From: Corynebacterium suranareeae
GTDB taxonomy: Bacteria; Actinomycetota; Actinomycetes; Mycobacteriales; Mycobacteriaceae
DNA: 64,000 nucleotides
Assembly: GCF_002355155.1 (NCBI RefSeq)
Contig: NZ_AP017369.1
Coordinates: 3,224,001-3,288,000 of the forward strand
Direction of reading: 5' to 3'
A model generated the notes under the pieces. It worked only from the letters and a program-made list of their open reading frames with translations. It was not told the origin of the DNA and ran no database searches. Below are positions 7,690 through 17,912 of the stretch, one piece after another (within the stretch, counting starts at the first letter, position 1; each line of letters opens with the position of its first letter). The position numbers and the translations under genes are program-made.

Positions 7690-8667
7690 ATGAGCACCAT
7701 AGAAGAGCGCACTCCTGGAGCTGTCGCCACAGAACCAGTTGGACACGAGGGCGCACGCGTCAGTATTAATGAGAAGAAAGTGTGGTCTTTGGGCGCAGGT
7801 CCAGCAGCTTTCGCACTGCTCGCAATGATTGTGCTCATGATTGCCAGTGGAGTTTTCTTCGCTCAATCCATCAACACTTTAGAAAACGATGGCGGTGGAG
7901 CACTTGCGGTTACGGGACTGATTGCCAGCATCGTCGTTTTCACTTTTGCATTGGTGGTCACCATAACGTCTGTGAAGGTCGTAAGCCCTGGACATACTCT
8001 GACTGTTCAATTCTTTGGACGATACATCGGAACCCTGCGCCGGACTGGATTGTCCTTTGTTCCTCCATTGTCTGTGTCAAAGAAAGTGTCCGTGAGGGTC
8101 CGCAACTTTGAAACCAACGAAGCCAAAGTTAATGACTACAACGGCAACCCCATCAACATTGCAGCGATTATCGTGTGGCAGGTAGCCGATACCGCGCAGG
8201 CCAGCTTCTCTGTGGAGGATTTCGAAGAGTTCCTACACCAGCAGGCCGAGTCCGCACTTCGTCACGTGGCAACTCAGCATCCTTATGATTCCCCAGTTGA
8301 TGGCCGTGTTTCCTTGCGTGGCGCCACCGATGAGGTCAGTGAAGAACTCGCAGATGAGGTGGCACAACGTGCAGCTGTTGCAGGTCTTGAAATCGTCGAA
8401 GCCCGCATCTCTTCTTTGAGTTACGCACCGGAAATTGCCCAGGCGATGCTGCAGCGCCAGCAGGCTTCCGCGATTGTTGATGCCCGCGAAAAGATCGTCG
8501 AGGGCGCTGTCACCATGGTGGAAACCGCACTTGACCAGCTTGAACAACGTGAAATCGTGGATTTGGATCCAGAGCGACGCGCCGCGATGGTCTCTAACCT
8601 CCTCGTTGTGTTGTGCTCTGACACCAACGCCCAACCGATGGTCAACGCCGGTAGCCTCTACCAATAA
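7690..8667 (+). CDS. SPFH/band-7 domain membrane protein
   Basis: A 325-residue protein with a short polar N-terminus, two membrane helices (about residues 37-57 and 72-95), and then an SPFH/prohibitin-like domain (about 98-260). It carries recognisable [29 protein letters not shown] and [12 protein letters not shown] segments and an Ala/Glu-rich helical tail. SPFH proteins oligomerise at membranes and scaffold microdomains or proteases; what this one organises is unknown. The start is clear (AAAGGAG before ATG 7690). It is the first gene of an operon with a ribbon-helix-helix protein (4 bases downstream) and tag. The SPFH plus Arc-type regulator pairing is recurrent in bacteria. Confidence 0.85.
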   Translation: MSTIEERTPGAVATEPVGHEGARVSINEKKVWSLGAGPAAFALLAMIVLMIASGVFFAQSINTLENDGGGALAVTGLIASIVVFTFALVVTITSVKVVSPGHTLTVQFFGRYIGTLRRTGLSFVPPLSVSKKVSVRVRNFETNEAKVNDYNGNPINIAAIIVWQVADTAQASFSVEDFEEFLHQQAESALRHVATQHPYDSPVDGRVSLRGATDEVSEELADEVAQRAAVAGLEIVEARISSLSYAPEIAQAMLQRQQASAIVDAREKIVEGAVTMVETALDQLEQREIVDLDPERRAAMVSNLLVVLCSDTNAQPMVNAGSLYQ

Positions 8668-8671
8668 GACA

Positions 8672-8866
8672 ATGGCCCGAAAACAGGTGCCACTGCGCCT
8701 TGATCCAGCAGTTTACGACGCAATCGCGAAGTGGGCTGCCGATGAAGCTCGCAGCACTAATGCACAAATTGAAATGATGCTCCGGGAACAATTGCGTAAG
8801 GCAGGTCGATTGCCTAAAAATATTGGGGATATCCCCAAACCAGGACGCCCCAAGGAGAACCCATGA
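8672..8866 (+). CDS. Arc/MetJ-type ribbon-helix-helix DNA-binding protein
   Basis: A 64-residue protein. The N-terminal KQVPLRLDPAVYDAIAKWA is the beta strand and first helix of a ribbon-helix-helix fold, and the following ARSTNAQIEMMLREQLRKAG is the second helix with the typical S-x-N-x-x-I-E-x-x-L pattern of Arc-like repressors. The Pro/Lys-rich tail is probably disordered. The start at 8672 is 4 bases after the SPFH stop; the longer open frame from 8435 is an artefact of the overlapping gene. Its stop overlaps the tag start (ATGA). It likely acts as a dimer on the TGATATCA pair at 7621-7653 to regulate its own operon (inference). Confidence 0.85.
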   Translation: MARKQVPLRLDPAVYDAIAKWAADEARSTNAQIEMMLREQLRKAGRLPKNIGDIPKPGRPKENP

Positions 8867-9453
8867 GCGCGTTAGTTGTCGGCGAGGACGGCCTCAGCCG
8901 CCCGAGTTGGGCTGCACAAGATCCCCTAATGCGCGATTATTACGACACCGAGTGGGGAATGCCGATTCGCGATGAACAGGGATTATTCGAAAGAATCAGC
9001 CTGGAAGCTTTTCAATCCGGACTGTCCTGGGCAACCATCTTGCGCAAGCGGGAGAATTTCCGCGCAGCGTTCTCTCAGTTCAATCCAGAATTAGTCGCAA
9101 AATTCACCGACGCTGACATCGAACGCCTGTTAAATGACGCCGGCATTGTGCGCAACAAACGTAAAATTTTGGCCACCATCAACAATGCCAAAGCCACCCT
9201 TCAATTGCGTGAGAAGGGTGGCTTGGTGGATTTCGTGTGGAGTTTCAAACCTGCCAAAACCCCACAACCGGAAACCCTGGAGGAAATTCCGACTCAATCG
9301 CCGGAATCAGTTGCGCTCTCAAAAGCGCTGAAGAAGGAAGGTTTTTCCTTCGTTGGTCCCACCACGATGTTTGCCCTCATGGAGGCGGTAGGGATCGTCG
9401 ATACCCATTTGGTAGGCAGCCATCGCCGTGGAAGTTCTGGGGTGTGGCTTTAG
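8863..9453 (+). CDS. tag: DNA-3-methyladenine glycosylase I
   Basis: A 196-residue protein matching the Tag family: RPSWAAQDPLMRDYYDTEWG near residue 15 (the family YHDxEWG-type block), EAFQSGLSWATILRKRENFRAAF at about 48-70, then GIVRNKRKI (about 95) and FSFVGPTTMFALMEAVGIVDTH (about 155-176). A typical zinc-binding Cys pair at the two ends, present in E. coli Tag, is not evident. It removes 3-methyladenine from alkylated DNA, the first step of base excision repair. It is the third gene of the SPFH operon with a 4-base start/stop overlap. The C-terminus overlaps the convergent hmp gene by 4 bases. Confidence 0.9.
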   Translation: MSALVVGEDGLSRPSWAAQDPLMRDYYDTEWGMPIRDEQGLFERISLEAFQSGLSWATILRKRENFRAAFSQFNPELVAKFTDADIERLLNDAGIVRNKRKILATINNAKATLQLREKGGLVDFVWSFKPAKTPQPETLEEIPTQSPESVALSKALKKEGFSFVGPTTMFALMEAVGIVDTHLVGSHRRGSSGVWL

Positions 9454-10610
9454 GAAATCAGCCAGTCGTTTGGTGAGAACAGCTCGAAGTTCACATCGCG
9501 TGGCTGCTCTTCCAACGCTTCGATCTGGCCACGGACATTCTTCAAAAACTCCACGCCACCACACAGGTACACCGATGCACCTGATGGAATGCGCCCAGCG
9601 ACCTCGAGCCACTGGTCATTATCGCGGTAGAAGATTTCAAATGCAGCCTTCGGCAGCTTTTCGACGAGCCCCTGCACTTCCTCCACCTGCGCGTAGGTGG
9701 ACTCGGACTGGTCTGCGTGCAGCACCACAACGTCACGTTCTGGATTCATTCCAGCAAGCATGCCCACCATTGGGGTGGAGCCAATGCCCTGAGAAATCAA
9801 CACAACTGGGTTAGTGTCCTTGTTAAGAACCAGGTCACCAGCAGCGATGGTGGCTTCAATCTTGTCACCAACGGATACGCGATCACGCAGGAAGCCGGAC
9901 ACCTCGCCGTTATCCTCAACCGCAATGCGGTATTCGGTCTCGGAGCCGCCGAGCAAGCTGTACTGGCGCAGCTGGCGGGCGCCGTCGTCAAGCTTAACTC
10001 CGATGGAGGTGTACTGGCCGGGCTCTGGGGAAACCAGCTCGCCCTGCAGGGTGTACTCCCACACGGTTGCGCTGATCTGCTTCTTTGCAGTGACAGTGAC
10101 CTCGCGGAAGACGTCGCCTGGCTCGAGATCGTTGGAAGCGTAGAGGCTGTTTTCGAAACCGATCAGGACATTTGCCATAATCCAGTAGACAGCATCCCAG
10201 GCTTCTGCAACTGGTGGGGTGACAGTGTCCGCACCGAGGACCTCAACGATTGCTGCGAACAGGTGCTCGTGGACAATGTCGTACTGATCAGCGGTGATGC
10301 CAAGCGAAACGTGCTTGTGGCCAATGCGGGACAGCAACTGCACTGGGTCCGGAGCATCTGGATTGACCAACATGGTGGCAAAAGTTGCAATGGATGCTGC
10401 CAGAGCCTTTTGCTGATCGCCCTGCTTCTGGTTGCCACGGTTGAAAGTGTTAGCAATCAACTCTGGATGTGCAGCGAACATTTTCTTGTAGAAGATCGGG
10501 GTGATTTCATTAATCTTGCTGCCGACCAAAGGAAGTGTTGCTTTGATGACTTCTGCGTGCTCTGCAGAGAGTGCGCTGCGATCAGTAATGGGCTGAGTGG
10601 AAACGATCAC
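9450..10610 (-). CDS. hmp: Flavohemoglobin (nitric oxide dioxygenase)
   Basis: A 386-residue protein with the complete Hmp layout. The globin domain (1-140) has the proximal His in SRIGHKHVSLGI (about 88) and a YKKMFAAHPEL B-helix. The FAD-binding ferredoxin-reductase domain (about 150-255) includes GQYTSIGV and RQYSLLGG, and the NAD-binding domain (about 260-386) includes ISQGIGSTPMVGML and YLCGGVEFL. It oxidises NO to nitrate with O2 and NAD(P)H. The gene stands alone, convergent with tag. The 306-base gap to the next gene (10611-10916) holds its promoter; repeated TTTAATAC and TTAAAAACGG words there could bind a regulator, but I recognise no defined NsrR or NorR site. Confidence 0.95.
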   Translation of the reverse strand: MIVSTQPITDRSALSAEHAEVIKATLPLVGSKINEITPIFYKKMFAAHPELIANTFNRGNQKQGDQQKALAASIATFATMLVNPDAPDPVQLLSRIGHKHVSLGITADQYDIVHEHLFAAIVEVLGADTVTPPVAEAWDAVYWIMANVLIGFENSLYASNDLEPGDVFREVTVTAKKQISATVWEYTLQGELVSPEPGQYTSIGVKLDDGARQLRQYSLLGGSETEYRIAVEDNGEVSGFLRDRVSVGDKIEATIAAGDLVLNKDTNPVVLISQGIGSTPMVGMLAGMNPERDVVVLHADQSESTYAQVEEVQGLVEKLPKAAFEIFYRDNDQWLEVAGRIPSGASVYLCGGVEFLKNVRGQIEALEEQPRDVNFELFSPNDWLIS

Positions 10611-10916
10611 GGGCGTTGGCCTTTCCGTGCTTCGGGTGATTTGTTTTTCTACGGATTTAATCTAACTAATTAAGGGGGCGGACGCCAACGCGATGCAACT
10701 TTAGTATGACTACAATTTTCCGAACCGAACATGATTAAAAACGGCTATTAAAAACGGAAATAACCGGGTTTAATACGGAAATGGGAGTATTTAATACAGT
10801 TTCCCCCGCTCCACCCCCGATTATGATGCCGATCACTGTGGATAGGCTATGTACGCTGGCACGATCAGGGAACTCCCGGATTTAAAACAATTTAAAACAA
10901 TCTAGAATGGGCAATT

Positions 10917-11522
10917 ATGGGCGAACAATTTCCAGGCGATAAAAACATCAGAGTCAGCGACACAGAAAGATCAGCAGCACTAGCAGCACTCGGTCAGTTC
11001 TACGCAGAAGGCCGACTCACCATGACAGAAACCGACGATCGCTGCGAAGCCGTCGCCGACGCCAAAACCCGCGGTGACCTCAATGCCATTTTCACTGATC
11101 TCCCCAACCAGGAAATCGTCGTCGTTGACCGCCCGGAACAAACCTACACAGCTACTGAAGTCTCCGAACTTCACCGAAAAGGCGCACGCCCACGCGCCGG
11201 CATCCTCGGTTTAACCACCGTTATCTCAATTACTGGAACCGCAGCCCTAGCCAGCTCAACAGCCCTGGCACCAATACTTTTAGCTCTAATCCCAATTGTG
11301 TTCATCCTGCTCTACGTCATGAAAGTAGGGCCAACCTCTTGGTATGCGCCCACACCGCGTCAACTCCAACGACGACGCATGGCGGAACTGCGTGAAAAAG
11401 AAAAACTCCGTGATATGGAACTAAAAGCGCAACGTAAAGAACGCACCCATGCGCTCACCACCAGAGCACTTGATGCTGCCGAAACAGCCTTCAACGCAAA
11501 ACCCTGGAAGCGGGATAAATAG
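10917..11522 (+). CDS. DUF1707 domain membrane protein
   Basis: This 201-residue protein has an N-terminal DUF1707 domain (about residues 6-60). RVSDTERSAALAALGQFYAE and the ERL-like GRLTMTETDDRCEAVADAKT carry the actinobacterial D-x-E-R and R-L-x-x-x-E-F/D-x-x-R pattern. Two membrane helices follow (about 100-145), then a long charged C-terminal tail rich in Arg, Glu and Lys (REKEKLRDMELKAQRKE), probably a coiled coil in the cytoplasm. DUF1707 proteins have no settled function; many are anchored near the envelope. The gene is monocistronic. Its end runs straight into repeat B1. Confidence 0.75.
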   Translation: MGEQFPGDKNIRVSDTERSAALAALGQFYAEGRLTMTETDDRCEAVADAKTRGDLNAIFTDLPNQEIVVVDRPEQTYTATEVSELHRKGARPRAGILGLTTVISITGTAALASSTALAPILLALIPIVFILLYVMKVGPTSWYAPTPRQLQRRRMAELREKEKLRDMELKAQRKERTHALTTRALDAAETAFNAKPWKRDK

Positions 11523-11530
11523 TGCGTTGG

Positions 11531-11653
11531 TTAGGATTCACCATTTTTCTCGGGTCGGGGCGAGAAAATGTTGAATTGGCACACTTTTAGGCCTTAAAAA
11601 CGTGCGGATTCACCATTTTTCTGGACTTGGGGAGAAAAATGTTGAATCCGCAC
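11531..11653 (+). repeat. Double-palindrome repeat B, copy B1
   Basis: There are two hairpins: GGATTCACCATTTTTCTCG pairs with CGAGAAAATGTTGAAT (11534-11577), and GGATTCACCATTTTTCT pairs with AGAAAAATGTTGAATCC (11606-11649). Each ends in a GCAC word. The linker CACACTTTTAGGCCTTAAAAACGTG is itself a weak palindrome. The same plan occurs at 22189-22313 and, reversed, at 36304-36429. Confidence 0.8.
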
Positions 11654-11741
11654 AAACAGCTACAGACTCTGAAATAGTTTCCGCTACAACTTGGTTGTGC
11701 AGGATAGGCTAAACAACAAACAATCAAAGGCGGAAAGTTTC

Positions 11742-12368
11742 ATGTCACAGACCAAGCCATCCATTGCCATCCTCGGTGCTGGCCGAGTGGGATCATCACT
11801 TGCCAGGTCAGCTGTTGCTGCAGGTTATGACGTGAAGGTTGCTGGTTCAGGTGCTGTAGACAAAATTGCTCTTACCGCAGAAATCCTTATGCCCGGCGCG
11901 ACTCCTTGCACTGCCGATCGGGCTGTTAAAGATGCAGATATCGTGTTCCTGGCTGTACCTTTACACAAATTCCGAAGTGTTGATCCCGCCACTTTGGAAG
12001 GCAAGGTCGTCATCGACACCATGAATCACTGGGTGCCGGTCAATGGCGAGTTGGAAGAAATCGACCAGGATCCGCGCAGTACTTCAGAGATCATCGCAGA
12101 GTTTTTCGCAGGGGCTAAAGTGGTGAAGTCCTTCAATCACATTGGTTACCACGAGATTGAACAAGATGCCGGTACTGGACGTGCGATTGCTTACGCCACT
12201 GATCATAAGGATGCCGGGGGCGCGGTGGCGGAAATCATCAAGGATTTGGGCTTTGTTCCGCTAAATATTGGTGCCCTGGAAAATGGTCGCATTTTAGAGC
12301 CAGGGCAGGCAGCTTTCGGCGCGCATCTTGATAAAGATTCACGCCTTGAGCTGGTTAATCAGAACTAG
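11742..12368 (+). CDS. NADPH-dependent F420 reductase-like NADP-binding protein
   Basis: A 208-residue Rossmann protein. SIAILGAGRVGSSLARSAVAAG at the N-terminus is the dinucleotide-binding GxGxxG motif; DIVFLAVPLHKF, KVVIDTMNHW and KVVKSFNHIGYHE follow in the order typical of F420-dependent NADP reductase-like proteins. I chose ATG 11742, preceded by GGCGGAAAG, over the upstream GTG. Corynebacteria are not known for F420, so the partner substrate may differ; the call is for the fold and NADP binding. The 3' end overlaps convergent bglG by 14 bases. Confidence 0.75.
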   Translation: MSQTKPSIAILGAGRVGSSLARSAVAAGYDVKVAGSGAVDKIALTAEILMPGATPCTADRAVKDADIVFLAVPLHKFRSVDPATLEGKVVIDTMNHWVPVNGELEEIDQDPRSTSEIIAEFFAGAKVVKSFNHIGYHEIEQDAGTGRAIAYATDHKDAGGAVAEIIKDLGFVPLNIGALENGRILEPGQAAFGAHLDKDSRLELVNQN

Positions 12369-13224
12369 TTCCCCGATCTTCTGCCAACCTTGCTACGTGG
12401 AGTGCGAGGTAGGTTTGTTCGTCTGAGGACAGCTCTGCACCCAACCGGAGGCTCAGGATTTGGCTTAGCCGTTCAGCGCATGCGATGGAATCGGGATGTG
12501 AGATCTCCAAACTGTTGCGCAGCACGGACATGCCGTCGTTGAGTTGGCCGTCGTGGTGGACTCGAACAAAGAAGTACCGCATGTGCGTGATAAAGCGGGC
12601 GGCGTTGACTGATTGGCGGTCAAGGGTGATGCCAAAAGAGGAGTCGATCACTTCAAAAAGTTGCTCAAAAACACCGGTCATCACATAGGTTTCAGCTAAG
12701 TCTTCTGTCCTGAAACCTGCGTTAACCAGGTGCAATGAGATCGCTACAACTTCAGACGGAGGGAGTGGGCTAATCCCTTTTTCCGCCAGCCAGTCATTGG
12801 TGCGTTCTAAGATCTCTCCGGCAAGCCTGGTTTCTTCAGGGTAGAGGTGATGAACTTCAGCACTTAAGGGGTTGTGCTTTGAGGTAAGTTCCGGCTCTAA
12901 TTCATTGCGTTTCACCGCCATTTGCAGGTGATCTGCCAAAGCTACAACCGTGGCACTTCCCACTGGGGAATCAAGTTCAGCTGATACCGACGCAATCAGT
13001 TCAGTGGACAGGTCTAGGTACTCCAACGGTACTTCCGCCAGCAGGCTGGCCATATGATCAGCGTCGCGGTTATTTTCTGGAACGAAAACCTGTGTGACCT
13101 TCCCCTGATCGACATCTTCACCAGGTTTTTTCTGGAAGCCCACACCCCATCCGGTCAGTACCACCTCGGCACCGTCTTTGATGGCGAGCACAACATTATT
13201 GTTGAGCACTCTCAACACTTTCAC
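12355..13224 (-). CDS. bglG: BglG-family transcriptional antiterminator
   Basis: This 289-residue protein has three domains. The RNA-binding CAT domain (1-55) begins MKVLRVLNNNVVLAIKDG, typical of BglG/LicT/SacY. PRD1 (about 70-165) has PTS-phosphorylation His residues in ALADHLQMAVKR and LSAEVHHLYPEE. PRD2 (about 175-285) has HLVNAGF, FITHMRYFFVRVH and ALHVARL. The dimer should bind the ribonucleic antiterminator before bglF and let transcription through when beta-glucosides are present; the PTS phosphorylates the PRDs in response to sugar. It is the last gene of bglF-bglA-bglG. Confidence 0.92.
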   Translation of the reverse strand: MKVLRVLNNNVVLAIKDGAEVVLTGWGVGFQKKPGEDVDQGKVTQVFVPENNRDADHMASLLAEVPLEYLDLSTELIASVSAELDSPVGSATVVALADHLQMAVKRNELEPELTSKHNPLSAEVHHLYPEETRLAGEILERTNDWLAEKGISPLPPSEVVAISLHLVNAGFRTEDLAETYVMTGVFEQLFEVIDSSFGITLDRQSVNAARFITHMRYFFVRVHHDGQLNDGMSVLRNSLEISHPDSIACAERLSQILSLRLGAELSSDEQTYLALHVARLAEDRGTSSD

Positions 13225-13248
13225 CGAGGTGACACCTCCCCTTATTTC

Positions 13249-14664
<1,416 letters not shown>

Positions 14665-14721
14665 TCAAAACTCCTTAAAATGTGTATGGTGTGGTGGGTG
14701 CTTTTGGCGCTGAAAAACTTT

Positions 14722-16578
14722 TTAAGATTCCATACGCATCACCACATCTCCTGCGTCGATATGTCCTTCAACGTCAGTGAATGTCAGACCTTCAAGTTTC
14801 TTCGAGTTGGTCACGATCACCGCAGTGGTTGGATCAAAACCAGCTTGTGCAACCGCATCTAGATTGACCTTGGCCAACGGCTGCCCAACTTTCACGTGAT
14901 CACCCCGCGCAACCATGACATCAAAGCCCTCACCTGCCATTTTGACGGTATCGATACCAACGTGCACTAGCACTTCAATCCCATTATCCCCACGAATGCC
15001 ATATGCGTGACCAGATTTTTGCACGGCAATCAGCTGGCCTTCCACCGGCGAAACAATCTCACCGCTATCAGGCACGATGCCAAATCCATCGCCCATGGCT
15101 CCCGAAGAAAACACCTTGTCCGGAATCTCTGACAGCGGCACGTAGGTGCCACTAACTGCTGCAGCCACGTTTGGGGTTGGGTCGGTTTCTTGCTTATCGA
15201 CGTTTTGTTCCTTTCGGAACATCACCACAGTGATGACAAATCCCAAGATGAGTGCTGTTGCCGAACCAATCAACTGCGCCACAAAGCTACCAATACTTAA
15301 TGTTGCAGCAAACGCCATCGCCGAGGGGAAAACAAAGGCATCAAAAGCATTTCCACCAACTGCGATGATGACTCCGCCAATACCACCAGCGATAGCACCT
15401 GCATAGAAGGGGTATTTCAGCGGCAAGTTCACACCGTAAATAATTGGCTCGGTGACACCAGCGAAGAAACCAGACAGCACACCGGGGCCAGCAACCTTTT
15501 TCATCTCAGCGTCTTTGGATCTGATCCACACCGCTAGGGCCGCACCGACTTGACCGAAAATTGCAGCCATCAGTGGGGCCATCATGTAGCTAAATCCTTG
15601 AGTTGCGATGTCATTGATCATCACCGGAACCAATCCCCAGTGCAGACCGAACATAACGAATACCTGCCAGAATGCACCCATGAGACCACCGGCCAACCAT
15701 GGCACTGTTTCAAAAAGGAACCCAATTCCTGCCGATAATGCGTTAGCTGCTCCGATGGTGACTGGGCCAATGGTAAACAGCACCAATGGAACCATCACCA
15801 ACACCACAATCAGTGGCGTGAAGAAGTTACGGATTGCGCCAGGCAGCACCTTTTCCAACCAGCGCTGCAGATAACCTGCAACCCACACGGCAACAATGAC
15901 CGGAATCACCGAAGAGGCATAAGACATCATGGTCAGTGGCAAACCGAGGAATGTTACGCCTTCAGCTCCAACAAGTTCTTCCATGGATGGGTAAAGCAGC
16001 GCTGCGACGATAGCGAGCGCAATAAACTGATTAACCTTGAATCGCTTTGCTGCAGTCACTGCGAGGAAGAACGGCAGGAAGTGGAACAGCCCATCAAACA
16101 TCGCGTTGAAGATAACGTACGTGCTGGACTCGGTATCTAAAACCCCGACGGTAGTGGCCAGTGTGAGACCTGCTTTACCCAAACCAATACCAGCCAAGGC
16201 CCACACGATGGGGGAAAACAGCGCAGAAATCAGATCGATGAACTTGTTGAGTAAGTTCTTATCCTCTGATCCACCATCGTCTTCTACTTCTGTGTCACCA
16301 TCTTTGACACCTTTAGCCCGCATTCCTGGAACATTCATCAGTGCCTGGTACGCCAGTGGAACATCATTGCCGATCACCACTTGGTGCTGTCCACCAGAAT
16401 TAATGGCAGTGATCACACCACTAATCTTGCTGACTTGGGCGATATCAGCCTTGTCTGAATCTTTGATTTTGAAGCGCAGCCTGGTGGCGCAGTGAGTGAC
16501 GCTGCGGACATTGTCTGCTCCTCCCAAAGCAGAAACAACATCAGCCACCAAGGGGCCAAAGTCTGTTTTCGTTGCCAT
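14722..16578 (-). CDS. bglF: Beta-glucoside PTS permease, EIIBCA
   Basis: A 618-residue three-domain permease. EIIB (1-85) has the phosphorylated Cys30 in SVTHCATRLRFK. EIIC (about 110-460) has some eight to ten helices and a GITEPIIYGVNLPL motif, the substrate loop of the glucose family. EIIA (about 480-618) has IEVLVHVGIDTVKMAGEGF, where the His takes phosphate from HPr. It imports and phosphorylates beta-glucosides, and dephosphorylates BglG when sugar flows. I chose ATG 16578, with AAGGA upstream, over the earlier ATG at 16617. It is the first gene of the operon; its leader carries a RAT/terminator pair. Confidence 0.93.
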   Translation of the reverse strand: MATKTDFGPLVADVVSALGGADNVRSVTHCATRLRFKIKDSDKADIAQVSKISGVITAINSGGQHQVVIGNDVPLAYQALMNVPGMRAKGVKDGDTEVEDDGGSEDKNLLNKFIDLISALFSPIVWALAGIGLGKAGLTLATTVGVLDTESSTYVIFNAMFDGLFHFLPFFLAVTAAKRFKVNQFIALAIVAALLYPSMEELVGAEGVTFLGLPLTMMSYASSVIPVIVAVWVAGYLQRWLEKVLPGAIRNFFTPLIVVLVMVPLVLFTIGPVTIGAANALSAGIGFLFETVPWLAGGLMGAFWQVFVMFGLHWGLVPVMINDIATQGFSYMMAPLMAAIFGQVGAALAVWIRSKDAEMKKVAGPGVLSGFFAGVTEPIIYGVNLPLKYPFYAGAIAGGIGGVIIAVGGNAFDAFVFPSAMAFAATLSIGSFVAQLIGSATALILGFVITVVMFRKEQNVDKQETDPTPNVAAAVSGTYVPLSEIPDKVFSSGAMGDGFGIVPDSGEIVSPVEGQLIAVQKSGHAYGIRGDNGIEVLVHVGIDTVKMAGEGFDVMVARGDHVKVGQPLAKVNLDAVAQAGFDPTTAVIVTNSKKLEGLTFTDVEGHIDAGDVVMRMES

Positions 16579-16632
16579 CGTTATTGTCCTTGTTCGTGTG
16601 AGAAAACTCGTGTGCATCTACCCGAAAACGAC

Positions 16633-16703
16633 AAAAGACCTGAAACGCGAGACGACGTACATCGTCTTGTGTTTCAGGTCTTGCCCCTTGCGGGTTACAA
16701 TCC
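16633..16703 (-). promoter_or_regulatory. BglG-type antiterminator (RAT) overlapping a leader terminator
   Basis: On the minus strand, GGATTGTAACCCGCAAGGGG followed by CAAGACC (16703-16677) closely matches the LicT/BglG RAT consensus. Its end overlaps the left arm of a strong hairpin, AAGACCTGAAAC...GTTTCAGGTCTTTT (16682-16633), with an inner AGACGA/TCGTCT extension and a T run. It lies 55 bases before bglF. Binding of BglG to the RAT would block the terminator. Confidence 0.9.
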
Positions 16704-16772
16704 TTGGCTTTTCCGTTTACCAGAAAGCATTGCCCACATTATGTATGAGCAAATTAAAGAAAAGCAAGGAAC

Positions 16773-16786
16773 GTGATGCAAGTCAC
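16773..16786. promoter_or_regulatory. CRP/GlxR-like site between bglF and the siderophore genes
   Basis: GTGATGCAAGTCAC is an exact GTGA-N6-TCAC core, as bound by the C. glutamicum cAMP regulator GlxR. It lies upstream of the bgl leader, 195 bases from bglF, and about 100 bases before the lipoprotein gene. By function, carbon-source control of bgl is the likelier role. Confidence 0.6.
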
Positions 16787-16807
16787 TAAATACCATGCAC
16801 TTGAATT

Positions 16808-16826
16808 TGAGGCTTGCCTAACCTTA
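16808..16826. promoter_or_regulatory. DtxR box 1 before the siderophore transporter
   Basis: TGAGGCTTGCCTAACCTTA matches 14 of 19 positions of the DtxR consensus (TTAGGTTAGGCTAACCTAA). Together with the second box it should give iron-dependent repression of the downstream transporter. Confidence 0.7.
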
Positions 16827-16852
16827 GGCGTGGCTGGTATTCTACCTGCGTC

Positions 16853-16871
16853 ATTAATTAGGCAAACCTAA
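16853..16871. promoter_or_regulatory. DtxR box 2 before the siderophore transporter
   Basis: ATTAATTAGGCAAACCTAA matches 14 of 19 positions of the consensus, with the right half nearly perfect (AGGCAAACCTAA). It ends 14 bases before the GTG start, so bound DtxR would cover the ribosome-site region of the template. Confidence 0.7.
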
Positions 16872-16885
16872 ACACGGGAGTACGT

Positions 16886-17911
16886 GTGCGTACATTAACC
16901 AAGAAGTTCCTTGCTGCCATCACTGCTGGATCACTCGCTTTAACAGCAGCTGCCTGCTCAAACGATGATTCTGCGACATCAGAATCATCCCCAGCCGCAT
17001 CTTCCACAGACTCTGCCTCATCTGAAAATTCAGGTGAATGGCCACGCACCATCACTCACGAATTAGGCGAAACTGTGATCGAAGCAAAGCCTGAGCGCAT
17101 TGCAAACACCGCACTGTCAGTAACCGGAACGTTGCTGGCAATCGATGCCCCCGTGATTGCATCAGCAGCAACCACCCCAAGTGATGTCACCGATGATCAG
17201 GGATTTTTCTCCCAGTGGTCTGATGAAGCTGAAGAAGCAGGAGTTGAAGTCCTCTACCCAGGCCTGCAGTTCGATATGGAATCCCTCATCGCTCAGGACC
17301 CGGATCTGGTGATTGTGTCTATTTCTGGTGCTGACTCTGTTGCAGATGAATACGAGCAGATCTCCGCACAGTTCCCCACCATCGCAGTGGACTACTCCAA
17401 GCAGTCCTGGCAGGATCTCGCAACTGAACTGGGCGAGGCTCTTGGTCTTGAAGAAGAAGCTGAAGCAGCCGTCGATGAGTTCAATTCATACGTTGCAGAT
17501 GCAGCCACAAAGATCACCGCACCTGAAGGTGGAGTATCAATCATTTCCTACAACGGCCCTGGTGAATCACAAGGTGTTGCCAAGAAGGGTGGATCTCACG
17601 GTGAGATCTTCGCAAACTTAGGAATCGATGTTGTAGAAGCACCAGCTGATTTGGACACCTCTGCACAGGCTCGCCAAGACTTCGCGTTTGTTACCTACGA
17701 AAACCTCACCCAAGCAGCAACAGGTGATGCGATCTTCATCCTGACCGGCACTGATGAAGATGCAGAAGCTCTTAAGGCAGATGCCACCTTGGCCAACCTT
17801 CCTGCAGTTCAAAACGATGCAGTGTACGGCCTTGGTGAAACCTCATTCCGTGTAGATCCATACTCTGGCCGCTTGATCGTCGACACCGTGGTTGACGCTC
17901 TGGGCAACTAA
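16886..17911 (+). CDS. Siderophore-binding lipoprotein of an iron ABC transporter
   Basis: A 341-residue FecB/FhuD-type solute-binding protein. The GTG start follows GGGAG. The signal peptide ends in the lipobox LTAAAC (Cys about residue 24), followed by a Ser/Glu-rich linker. WPRTITHELGETVIEAKPERI and a DLVIVSISG segment are the two lobes of class III binding proteins. It captures a ferric siderophore outside the membrane and hands it to the two permeases encoded next. The ligand cannot be named from sequence. First gene of a four-gene operon behind two DtxR boxes. Confidence 0.9.
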   Translation: MRTLTKKFLAAITAGSLALTAAACSNDDSATSESSPAASSTDSASSENSGEWPRTITHELGETVIEAKPERIANTALSVTGTLLAIDAPVIASAATTPSDVTDDQGFFSQWSDEAEEAGVEVLYPGLQFDMESLIAQDPDLVIVSISGADSVADEYEQISAQFPTIAVDYSKQSWQDLATELGEALGLEEEAEAAVDEFNSYVADAATKITAPEGGVSIISYNGPGESQGVAKKGGSHGEIFANLGIDVVEAPADLDTSAQARQDFAFVTYENLTQAATGDAIFILTGTDEDAEALKADATLANLPAVQNDAVYGLGETSFRVDPYSGRLIVDTVVDALGN

Positions 17912-17912
17912 A

